From the NCBI GenBank assembly GCA_037419475.1, contig JAXYYF010000055.1:1-23649 (forward strand): a stretch of 23,649 bases of DNA, written 5' to 3'. Below are positions 18,294-23,649 of the stretch, piece after piece. The notes below the pieces were generated by a model. The model was not told the DNA's origin and made no database searches. It was given only the letters and a program-made list of their open reading frames with translations. The number at the start of each line of letters is the position of its first letter. Position 1 is the stretch's first letter. Made by a program: the position numbers and the translations under genes. Source of the DNA: Hominicoprocola sp037419475. Its GTDB lineage: Bacteria > Bacillota > Clostridia > Oscillospirales > Oscillospiraceae.

Positions 18294-18627
18294 CGCGCGG
18301 CTCCTCGCTCTCTTCCTTGCGCTCATGGCGGCGAAGGCGGACGCACAGCACCGTCACGCAAACGCCCAGCGCAAAGGCGAGCAGGCCGATGACGAGATAC
18401 CCGAGGCTCTCGCCGCTGAACATGCTTGCCGTCAGGCCGACGCCGTATTCCGCGCCGGAAAGGCGCGCCGCGATGGACGGCATGGCAAGCGCGAGGGCAA
18501 AAATCATCGCCAGACAGGCCGCAGAACAGGCGAGAACGGCAATCGCTCCGCGCCGGCGGCGCTCCTGCCGCTTAATTTCCTCCGCACGGTGCATTGCCGC
18601 GGCAAGGCGTTCATCCGTTGTACGCAT
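18286..18627 (-). CDS. Small two-TM protein, candidate anti-sigma factor
   Basis: A 113-residue protein. It has a charged N terminus (1-26, MRTTDERLAAAMHRAEEIKR) that would lie in the cytoplasm, TM1 at about 27-49, a ~25-residue external loop, TM2 at about 75-97 and a charged tail. It starts inside the end of the ECF sigma gene (17-nt overlap) with GGAGGGG 7 nt upstream of the ATG. Gene order (sigma, small membrane protein, ... PrsW) makes it the best candidate anti-sigma factor and PrsW substrate. It has no zinc-binding HxxxCxxC motif and its cytoplasmic part is shorter than in RsiW-type proteins, so this is not certain. A paralogue lies at 2137-2478. Confidence 0.85.
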   Translation of the reverse strand: MRTTDERLAAAMHRAEEIKRQERRRRGAIAVLACSAACLAMIFALALAMPSIAARLSGAEYGVGLTASMFSGESLGYLVIGLLAFALGVCVTVLCVRLRRHERKEESEEPRDA

Positions 18628-19168
18628 AAGTGATCCCCTCCTGTTCCAGGCGCTTGCGCAGCGCGTTTTTTCCGCGGTAAACGAGATCCGCGACCTGCTT
18701 TTCCCGCCGTCCCATGACGGCGGCGGTCTCCGCGTGGCTCAGACCCTCGAAATAGACGAGAAACAGCGCCTCGCGGTAGTCCGCGTGCAGCTCCGCCATG
18801 CACGCGCGCAGCGTCTGCGCGCGCTCGTTCGTCTCCGCCAGCTCCTCGACCAGCTCCCGCGCCTCCGGCTCCTGCGTCAGCGCATCGAGCGAGAAGCACG
18901 AGCGCTCACGCTGTTTGGCAAGCGTCCGCAGCGCCATGTGCCGCGCCGACTGGTAGAGGTAGGCGCGGAAGCCGCCGTCGCGGATGCGCGGCTTTTTGGC
19001 GATGAGGTAGGCAAAGACCTCGATCATCAGGTCTTCGGCTTCATGGATATCGTGCAGGTAGCCGTCGAGATAGAGCGTCAGGCGGTCGCCGTGGCGCTCC
19101 ATGAGTGCGCCGAGCGCGTCGTCGTCGCCGTCGAGATAGCGACGGTACAGGGTTTCGTCTGCCGTCAT
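18611..19168 (-). CDS. ECF-family RNA polymerase sigma factor
   Basis: A 185-residue protein with sigma region 2 at about 8-80 (DALGALMERHGDRLTLYL, then HEAEDLMIEVFAYL, which is the usual D-A-E-D-L-x-Q-x-x-F helix) and region 4 at about 120-175 (HADYREALFLVYFEGLSHAE, then TAAVMGRREKQVADLVYRG, the HTH). Its length is normal for the family. The ATG at 19168 has AGGAGG closely upstream; the open frame further upstream is low-complexity and not sigma-like. It is the first gene of a four-gene overlapping operon, driven by what looks like a housekeeping promoter rather than an obvious ECF-type one. Target genes are unknown; nearby S-layer and SLH genes are reasonable candidates. Confidence 0.92.
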   Translation of the reverse strand: MTADETLYRRYLDGDDDALGALMERHGDRLTLYLDGYLHDIHEAEDLMIEVFAYLIAKKPRIRDGGFRAYLYQSARHMALRTLAKQRERSCFSLDALTQEPEARELVEELAETNERAQTLRACMAELHADYREALFLVYFEGLSHAETAAVMGRREKQVADLVYRGKNALRKRLEQEGITYAYNG

Positions 19169-19267
19169 GTCCGCCGCCTCCTTTTCTCTCTTTGCAGCAG
19201 GATGTTTTTGCCATGTTCGGTGCGCCCGCGCCGGGCAAAAACGCGAAATGACTGCCTTTACAGCACA

Positions 19268-19297
19268 AATATAGCACATGCGCGCGCCCACTGTCAA
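19268..19297 (-). promoter_or_regulatory. Promoter of the ECF sigma operon
   Basis: Minus strand: -35 TTGACA (19292-19297, perfect), 18-bp spacer, -10 TATATT (19268-19273) preceded by TGC (extended -10). The leader to the ATG is about 93 nt. The spacer contains GCGCGCATGT two bases before the -10, as does the promoter at 23555-23583. Confidence 0.8.
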
Positions 19298-19381
19298 CGC
19301 GGCAGGGGAGAAGGCGGAGAGCGGGAGAGGGGGGGGAAAGAAGGGAAAACGCCGTGCGGCGGGGGAAGGGCGGAAAAAGAC

Positions 19382-19416
19382 AAAAAGGAAGCTCCCCATT
19401 GGGGAGCTTCCTTTTT
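19382..19416. terminator. Strong terminator of the S-layer gene
   Basis: A perfect 16-bp stem AAAAAGGAAGCTCCCC / GGGGAGCTTCCTTTTT with an ATT loop, 36 bp beyond the S-layer stop. The A/T ends give a U-run in both directions. It also insulates the sigma operon promoter that follows. The rest of 19169-19381 holds that promoter and a purine-rich stretch; no gene is seen. Confidence 0.92.
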
Positions 19417-19452
19417 GCTTATTCAAGCGTTACGTTCTGCGCAGACAGGCAA

Positions 19453-22011
19453 TTACTTGCTGGTCTTGGCAACGTAGACATACAGCTCGGTGATCTCGTC
19501 GTCGACCAGAACGCCGAAGTAGCTGCCCTCGGTGATGGTGTAGCCCTTGCACTCGGACTCGAGGCCGGAGCCGGTCACGGTGCTGACGCTGTAGTCGTTA
19601 TCGTTCTCGTTGATGCCGGTATTCTCGGCAGCAATGAGATAGATGCTGTACTTGTCAGCCAGAGCGTTGGTGGGCACGAAGCTCACAACGCCGTCGCTGT
19701 AGGTGACCTTGCCGGTCAGGCTGCCGGTAACATAGTCGTCGCCGTCGTTGGTAGCGAGGTCGGACACGCTCAGGTCGGAGATGTAGCCGGTCTCGGTATC
19801 ATAAACCAGATCGTCGATCAGCTTGTACTCGTACTTGGAAGCGTTGGTCCTGTAGTTCTCGCTGTCGTCCAGCTTGACCTTGGTCTGCTCGCCGTTGACG
19901 ATGGCGTTGAACTGATAATAGGTGTTATCATCAGCGTCGGTGCCGGTGCGGTCGAAGTCGAGCAGGTAAACAACATCGGAGTTAGACTTGCTGGAGCCCT
20001 TGGTGGAAGCGTTGGTCACATCAACAAAGACGTACTCGGCATAGTTGCCGTCCAGCTTGATGAAAGCAGTCAGGCTGGAGGCCTTGGCGCTGGTCTTGAT
20101 GGTGGGAACCTTGGAGATGCCCTCGTAAACGGTCACATCGCCGTCATCGTAAAGGACGAAGGTGGTAGCCTTGTTGGCCTTGTAGGTGGTCCCGCCGATG
20201 GCAGTCTTGCCGTTCTCGATCAGAGTGACAACGCCGCTGGTGGAAGTGCTGACGGTAGCGGAAGTGTACTCCTTGGCATCAACAGCGGTCAGCTCATACT
20301 TGCCGGACTTCTTCTCGGAGTAGGAGAACCACTTGTTCAGAGTATCCTTACCACTCTTGTAAGCATTGTAGAGGTCATCGCCGTCCTTGACGGTGATGGT
20401 CTTGCGGGTGCCGTCGGTGAAGACAGCGTCGATGATGATGTCATCGTCGAAGTCGCCCTTCTGGTTGATCTTCATACCGAAGAGGTAATCGTTGGAGGAA
20501 GCCTTCGCCTCGTCGACATAGATGATGAAGCCGTTGGCGTCGAGAACAACAGTGGACTCATCGCCGACAGCGAAGGGAACGGCCTTGCCGTGAGTGTCGG
20601 AGTCGTTGACCTTGTTGGAATACTTGTAGGTGGTGCCGCCGATGGTCACATCGTTGCCGGTGGAGTAAGCGGTGACCTTGCCGGTGACGGTGGTGGCGGG
20701 AACGACGGTCTGGATCTCGCCGTCAGCGACGGTGACGAGAACGTAATCGTCCTCCTTCAGGCCGGTGATGGCAGCGAAGTCATCAACGGAGAGGGTCTTC
20801 TCGCCGGACTTGAGGGTAACGCCGGTATCCTTCTCGGGGAAGTCGACCTTGAGCTCTTCCTTCTTGGCGTTGTAATCGCCAGTGGCCTGCATCACGTAGG
20901 TGTTGATGATAACAACGGTGACCGCATTGGTATCGTCGTCAACATAAACCTCGGTGAGGGTGCCGTTGCCGGTGTTGCCCATCTTCTTGGTGGAGTTCTT
21001 GTCGATATACTGCGCAACATCATTGCCCTCAACGCTGCTGGCCTCATCCTTGCCGTCGATGGTGACGGTCAGGCGAGCGCCGTCCTTGGCGGAGGAAGTA
21101 TCCTTCAGATCGTCAACAACAGTCTTGCCGACGGTGTTGTAGAGGACCTTCTCGGTGACCTTGGCATTGAAGCTGTAGTCAGCGGAATCAGCGAACTTGC
21201 CGATCTCCTCAGCCTTGTAGGTCCACACGGTGGCGGGACGGCCGAACTTGTCGCGCTGGTTGACGGTCTTGGCCTTCAGATCCTCGCCGTAGAGCTTCTC
21301 GGTGAGCTGCTGAATGTTGTCGCCGTCGTTGTTATAGTCCTTCTTGGTCGCAACCTTGGAAGCCTTGGAGCTGCCGGTGATGACCTCGAAGCCGTCGCCC
21401 TTGACGGTGGTGCCCTCGATGGCGTACTCGTAGGTGTCAGCCTTCAGGGCGTTGAGAGCCATCTGAGCGGCCTCTTCACGGGTGAGAACCTCGGTGCCTC
21501 TCTTGGAGATCTTGTCGAACAGATCGTTGGTGGAGGCGAGCTTGGCGGTGTTGATGGCCCAATCGGCACCCTCGAGGGTCTCCTTGGTGGCATCATAACC
21601 GAGCGCGCAGAGCAGCATCTTCGCAAACTGCAGGCCGGTCAGCTTGCCCTGGGGGTCAAACTTGCCGTTGCCAATGCCGGAAACGTAGCCGGACTGGGCG
21701 CAGTAGGCGATGTAGCCGGCGGACCAGCGGGAAGCGGGAACGTCGGTGAAGGTCTTGCCGCCGACCAGACCCTCAGCGGTCTTCTCGCCGAGGTCGAGGT
21801 AAGCGATGATCTTGGCGGCCTGCTCACGGGTCAGTTCGTCCTTGGGGTTGAACTTGTTGCCGTCGCCGCCGGCGAACACGCCGACCTTGGAGAGGACTTC
21901 GACAGCTTCGGAATAGTCGACGTCCGCATCGTCAGCGTACGCTGCGTTGCTGATGGTGACGAGGGACATGGACATGACCAGAGCCAGCACCAGCGCGAGT
22001 AACTTTTTCAT
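19453..22011 (-). CDS. Probable major S-layer protein, N-terminal SLH domains (852 aa)
   Basis: Signal peptide residues 1 to about 23-26 (MKKLLALVLALVMSMSLVTI, then SNAAYA). Three SLH domains follow at the N terminus, about 33-76 (GGDGNKFNPKDELTREQAAK), 86-140 (FTDVPASRWSAGYIAYCAQS) and 148-195 (LTREEAAQMALNAL). The other ~650 residues are an Asp/Thr/Lys-rich, acidic beta protein without recognised enzymatic motifs, fitting an array-forming S-layer subunit. The opposite SLH placement and different SLH sequence set it apart from the two large SLH proteins here. It has AAAGGAG 11-17 nt upstream of the ATG, a long leader, a good promoter (22162-22190) and a strong terminator, all consistent with high expression. 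Base composition and codon choice are visibly less GC-rich than in its neighbours. Its first 44 coding bases recur inverted at the window end. Confidence 0.92.
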   Translation of the reverse strand: MKKLLALVLALVMSMSLVTISNAAYADDADVDYSEAVEVLSKVGVFAGGDGNKFNPKDELTREQAAKIIAYLDLGEKTAEGLVGGKTFTDVPASRWSAGYIAYCAQSGYVSGIGNGKFDPQGKLTGLQFAKMLLCALGYDATKETLEGADWAINTAKLASTNDLFDKISKRGTEVLTREEAAQMALNALKADTYEYAIEGTTVKGDGFEVITGSSKASKVATKKDYNNDGDNIQQLTEKLYGEDLKAKTVNQRDKFGRPATVWTYKAEEIGKFADSADYSFNAKVTEKVLYNTVGKTVVDDLKDTSSAKDGARLTVTIDGKDEASSVEGNDVAQYIDKNSTKKMGNTGNGTLTEVYVDDDTNAVTVVIINTYVMQATGDYNAKKEELKVDFPEKDTGVTLKSGEKTLSVDDFAAITGLKEDDYVLVTVADGEIQTVVPATTVTGKVTAYSTGNDVTIGGTTYKYSNKVNDSDTHGKAVPFAVGDESTVVLDANGFIIYVDEAKASSNDYLFGMKINQKGDFDDDIIIDAVFTDGTRKTITVKDGDDLYNAYKSGKDTLNKWFSYSEKKSGKYELTAVDAKEYTSATVSTSTSGVVTLIENGKTAIGGTTYKANKATTFVLYDDGDVTVYEGISKVPTIKTSAKASSLTAFIKLDGNYAEYVFVDVTNASTKGSSKSNSDVVYLLDFDRTGTDADDNTYYQFNAIVNGEQTKVKLDDSENYRTNASKYEYKLIDDLVYDTETGYISDLSVSDLATNDGDDYVTGSLTGKVTYSDGVVSFVPTNALADKYSIYLIAAENTGINENDNDYSVSTVTGSGLESECKGYTITEGSYFGVLVDDEITELYVYVAKTSK

Positions 22012-22022
22012 AATGTGTTACT
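21968..22022 (-). repeat. Inverted repeat copy 1 (S-layer start region)
   Basis: 55 bases read on the minus strand, from AGTAACACATT through the ATG and the first 44 coding bases (MKKLLALVLALVMS), are identical to 23595-23649 on the plus strand. Identity stops sharply just inside the ribosome-binding site. The copies face each other across 1572 bp. Confidence 0.95.
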
Positions 22023-22023
22023 C
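21997..22023. repeat. Dyad GAGTAAC-N13-GTTACTC over the S-layer start codon
   Basis: 7-bp perfect arms (21997-22003 and 22017-22023) enclose 13 bases containing the start codon. It could be a recombinase or regulator binding site, or a hairpin in the mRNA that presents or hides the AUG. Copy 2 (23595-23619) keeps 6 of the 7 arm pairs. Confidence 0.7.
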
Positions 22024-22155
22024 TCCTTTCTAAAATTTCCGCTTGAAGCGGATGTTCAGCAAACTTGGAGAGCCTTGGCATTTCTCGATCCACTTACCGT
22101 GGCATGCCGTTCCCGTAACTGAACCGGGAACCTGCCTCGTCCATCCTCATTTGCT
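22012..22155 (-). other. Long 5' leader of the S-layer mRNA
   Basis: From the predicted start near 22155 the leader is about 143 nt. It contains a hairpin GTTCCCG / CGGGAAC (22109-22131), the palindrome GGCATGCC (22101-22108), a small CCGCT-TGA-AGCGG hairpin near 22040 and the RBS AAAGGAG. Long structured leaders are known to stabilise S-layer mRNAs in other bacteria. Confidence 0.55.
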
Positions 22156-22161
22156 ACGCTA

Positions 22162-22190
22162 AAGATACTCCACCCTTCGCGCTTTTTCAA
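22162..22190 (-). promoter_or_regulatory. Promoter of the S-layer gene
   Basis: Minus strand: -35 TTGAAA (22185-22190), 17-bp spacer, -10 TATCTT (22162-22167). It points to the 852-aa gene and lies inside the segment bounded by the inverted repeats. Confidence 0.65.
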
Positions 22191-22213
22191 GCCTTTGGAG
22201 CGTCCTTTAACAT

Positions 22214-22242
22214 AAGAGTAAAAATGTATCATTTTTACTCTT
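22214..22242. repeat. Perfect 13-bp inverted repeat upstream of the S-layer promoter
   Basis: AAGAGTAAAAATG / CATTTTTACTCTT with a 3-nt loop. It contains GAGTAA-N13-TTACTC, the same arms as the dyads in the S-layer leaders. It sits 24 bp upstream of the -35 box and 31 bp past the stop of the recombinase-like gene. It could be an operator, a recombinase site or the terminator of that gene; the missing T-run argues against the last. Confidence 0.65.
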
Positions 22243-22272
22243 TGAATTATTTATAAAATACGCCATTATGGA

Positions 22273-23520
22273 TCACTGCCCGCTCACCGGAAGCAGATAG
22301 TGCTTTCTGCCGCGGTCAAGCTGTAATTTTCCCTCTCTGACCATGCGCGCGAGCACGGTGCGCGCCGCGCGGGACTCCAGATGCAGCAGACGCGCGATGT
22401 CGCTGAGGTAGACGCGCTCCATCGTGCGCACATAATCGAGCACCAACCGCTCCTGCTCCTCGGGCGGCACAGCCTGTCCGGCGGGGTAGTAGCCGGAGCT
22501 GATGTGTACGAGCGCACCGCGCGCGCACAGCGCGCGCAGATGCACGAGCGCCGAGTTTTTCGGCGCGCCCAACTCGTCGGCTGCTGCGCGGAGCGTGACG
22601 CTCCCCCGCCTGCGGGCGAGGGCAAGCAGGCGCTCCTCGTCCTGCCGCCGTGAAGCATCGGCAAGCAGCGTGCGCAGAGTCTTGTGCTCGATGCCGCCGC
22701 GGATGAGCAGCTCGCGCAGCATCACGCTCAAGCGCTGCGCGCTCACCGGTGCGCCAGAGGGAGAGGCGATAACGTATGCACCCTCCCCATGCCGCGCGCG
22801 GGCCTCGGCGAGTACGCCGCTCACAGCCTTTGTCAGTGGAACCTCCCGATCCGGCAGGCGGATCACACCCGCGCGCAGATCGACCGCGTCCCACGTCAGC
22901 GCCGCGATCTCGCGCGCCGACAGGCGCGGATACCACGCCAGCCAAAGCGCCAGCCCCGCGTCCGTCCCGCGCCGGGTCTGCAAAATGCGCCAGAGGAGGT
23001 ATTCGTCCGTCTCGCCGCCGGCCTCCGGCTCCTCCGGCGCGGCGGGCGCACCGAAGAGCGGCGCGACGGTGCCGCGGTAGGCCGCGAGCGTCAGCCCTGA
23101 GACGCGCAGAACGTAGGACAGGTCGTGCTCCGTGAGCTGACGGCGGATGAAATCAAGGCGCAGATCGGCAAAGGTCACGCCCTGCTGCTCCGCCGCGTCG
23201 AGCGTGCGGCGCAGGATGCGCGAGAGCTCCTGCGTGCGGTATGGCTCTCCGCTGCGTGCGGAGACGAGCATGCGCCCCGATTCCCGCCGCGAGAGCGCGA
23301 GCATTCCGGCCAGCTCCGCGTCCAGCGGCACAGTGCGCCCCGCGGCGGAGAGCACGGCATTTTCAAGGTCGATCTGCTCCCACGTCAGCGCTTCGATCTC
23401 CGCGCGCCGCAGTCCCGCAAGCCACGCGAGCGCCGCGGCAAGGCTGCCGTGACGCCGCGGATATTTTTGCAGAAATTCGTGCAGTTTCTGCGCATTCGGC
23501 TGATGAAATTCGCGCGGCAC
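22273..23520 (-). CDS. Protein with two degenerate tyrosine-recombinase-like halves and winged-helix-like C terminus
   Basis: A 415-residue protein with a GTG start at 23520 and AAAGGAGG 7 nt upstream. Two halves resemble the catalytic fold of phage integrases. Half 1 (about 26-150) has GLRRAEIEALTWEQIDL with the box-I arginine, ADLRLDFIRRQL in place of HxLRHxxA (Arg kept, His lost) and SGLTLAAYRG in place of the GH...Y box (His lost, Tyr present but shifted). Half 2 (about 185-290) repeats this as LSAREIAALTWDAVDL and KTLRTLLADA, with the box-I arginine and the histidines lost. There is no N-terminal core-binding domain. The last ~110 residues look like two winged-helix units (VTLRAAADELGAPKNSALVH and VYLSDIARLLHLESRAARTV). 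It may be a DNA-binding regulator derived from a recombinase, or an unusual invertase; its position between inverted S-layer starts favours a role in their control. No exact family is recognised. Confidence 0.75.
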   Translation of the reverse strand: MPREFHQPNAQKLHEFLQKYPRRHGSLAAALAWLAGLRRAEIEALTWEQIDLENAVLSAAGRTVPLDAELAGMLALSRRESGRMLVSARSGEPYRTQELSRILRRTLDAAEQQGVTFADLRLDFIRRQLTEHDLSYVLRVSGLTLAAYRGTVAPLFGAPAAPEEPEAGGETDEYLLWRILQTRRGTDAGLALWLAWYPRLSAREIAALTWDAVDLRAGVIRLPDREVPLTKAVSGVLAEARARHGEGAYVIASPSGAPVSAQRLSVMLRELLIRGGIEHKTLRTLLADASRRQDEERLLALARRRGSVTLRAAADELGAPKNSALVHLRALCARGALVHISSGYYPAGQAVPPEEQERLVLDYVRTMERVYLSDIARLLHLESRAARTVLARMVREGKLQLDRGRKHYLLPVSGQ

Positions 23521-23554
23521 CGAATCGCCTCCTTTCCCATTATCTATACATTAT

Positions 23555-23583
23555 AATATATAACATGCGCGCGGGGCTGTCAA
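23555..23583 (-). promoter_or_regulatory. Promoter of the recombinase-like gene
   Basis: Minus strand: -35 TTGACA (23578-23583, perfect), 17-bp spacer, -10 TATATT (23555-23560). The spacer carries GCGCGCATGT two bases before the -10, as in the sigma operon promoter. It starts 12 bp inside the right-hand inverted repeat. Confidence 0.8.
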
Positions 23584-23594
23584 CGTGGGGAAAA

Positions 23595-23649
23595 AGTAAC
23601 ACATTATGAAAAAGTTACTCGCGCTGGTGCTGGCTCTGGTCATGTCCAT
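23595..23649 (+). repeat. Inverted repeat copy 2, running to the window end
   Basis: Identical at all 55 bases to 21968-22022 read on the opposite strand. Upstream of it the sequence is GTGGGGAAAA rather than the GAAAGGAG of copy 1. The true extent to the right cannot be seen. Confidence 0.95.
23606..23649 (+). CDS. Start of a second S-layer-type gene (3' partial, 44 bases visible)
   Basis: The ATG at 23606 opens MKKLLALVLALVMS, the same codons as the 852-aa S-layer gene, on the opposite strand. Only part of a signal peptide is in view, so domain content is unknown. No good RBS is present: GGGGAAA stands where the other copy has AAAGGAG. There is no convincing plus-strand promoter in the 85 bp before it (an isolated TATAAT at 23552-23557 has no -35). 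As placed it looks poorly expressed or silent. If the window ends at an assembly break, this stub could instead be the alternative junction of one invertible segment. Confidence 0.6.
   Translation, partial: MKKLLALVLALVMS

Noticed and set aside
19169..19426. N-terminal extension of the ECF sigma factor
   Set aside because: It would cross the promoter and the S-layer terminator and adds 86 residues not seen in sigma factors.
19354..22002. 882-codon open frame on the plus strand, antisense to the S-layer gene
   Set aside because: It mirrors the strong codon bias of the real gene. Its translation is a low-complexity Gly/Val/Leu/Asp string without signal peptide, domains or RBS, while the minus strand gives a clear SLH protein.
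22214..22242. Hairpin as a simple Rho-independent terminator of the recombinase-like gene
   Set aside because: The stem is AT-rich and followed by ATGTTAAAGG on the minus strand, without a T-run; the match of its arms to the S-layer dyads points to a binding site instead, though weak termination is not excluded.
1..23649. tRNA, rRNA, CRISPR arrays, insertion sequences
   Set aside because: I saw no cloverleaf, rRNA-like stretch, regularly spaced short repeats or transposase reading frame. A faint tRNA or small RNA could be missed without a covariance-model search.

Overview
The window looks like a chromosomal cell-surface locus from a high-GC anaerobic Firmicute, most likely an Oscillospiraceae-type gut Clostridium. 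The grounds are four surface-protein genes plus the 5' end of a fifth, the SLH motif style (TRAQIVTFL-RAAGSPEP) typical of that group, Gram-positive signal peptides, strong AGGAGG ribosome-binding sites and T-tract hairpin terminators. Taxonomy is an inference; there is no rRNA or marker gene to settle it.

Layout. 3-1889 (+): 3' part of a secreted CxxC-repeat / beta-helix protein, followed by a strong terminator. 2137-7652 (+): a 113-aa two-TM protein translationally coupled to a 1725-aa surface protein with C-terminal SLH domains. 7713-9586 (-): a partition cassette encoding a 57-aa ribbon-helix-helix protein (GTG start), ParA and ParB, driven by a promoter with inverted repeats over its -10 box. 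9895-16977 (+): a 2360-aa SLH protein with large internal duplications. 17038-19168 (-): a four-gene overlapping operon of ECF sigma factor, two-TM protein (a paralogue of the 2137 gene), seven-TM protein and PrsW-type intramembrane protease. 19453-22011 (-): an 852-aa S-layer protein with N-terminal SLH domains and a long leader. 22273-23520 (-): a protein built from two degenerate tyrosine-recombinase-like halves plus two winged-helix-like segments. 23606-end (+): the first 44 bases of a second gene identical to the start of the S-layer gene.

The most interesting region is the right end. The first codons and immediate leader of the S-layer gene recur in inverted orientation at the window edge (55 of 55 bases identical). 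The 1.57 kb between the copies holds the only good promoter, 5' UTR and ribosome-binding site, and also the recombinase-like gene. This is the geometry of a promoter-inversion switch between two S-layer genes. The identity starts between ribosome-binding site and start codon, so inversion would hand the promoter, UTR and RBS to the other gene. A GAGTAA-N13-TTACTC type dyad occurs in both repeat copies and again upstream of the promoter. The weak points are that the second gene is cut off and that the recombinase-like protein lacks several catalytic residues.

A second theme is envelope sensing. The ECF operon carries the protease class (PrsW) that in Bacillus subtilis releases sigma-W from its anti-sigma factor, beside a small membrane protein that is a candidate anti-sigma factor. 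A paralogue of that small protein is coupled to one of the large SLH genes. Together the window suggests a locus for building, varying and monitoring the S-layer, with an unexplained partition cassette in its middle.
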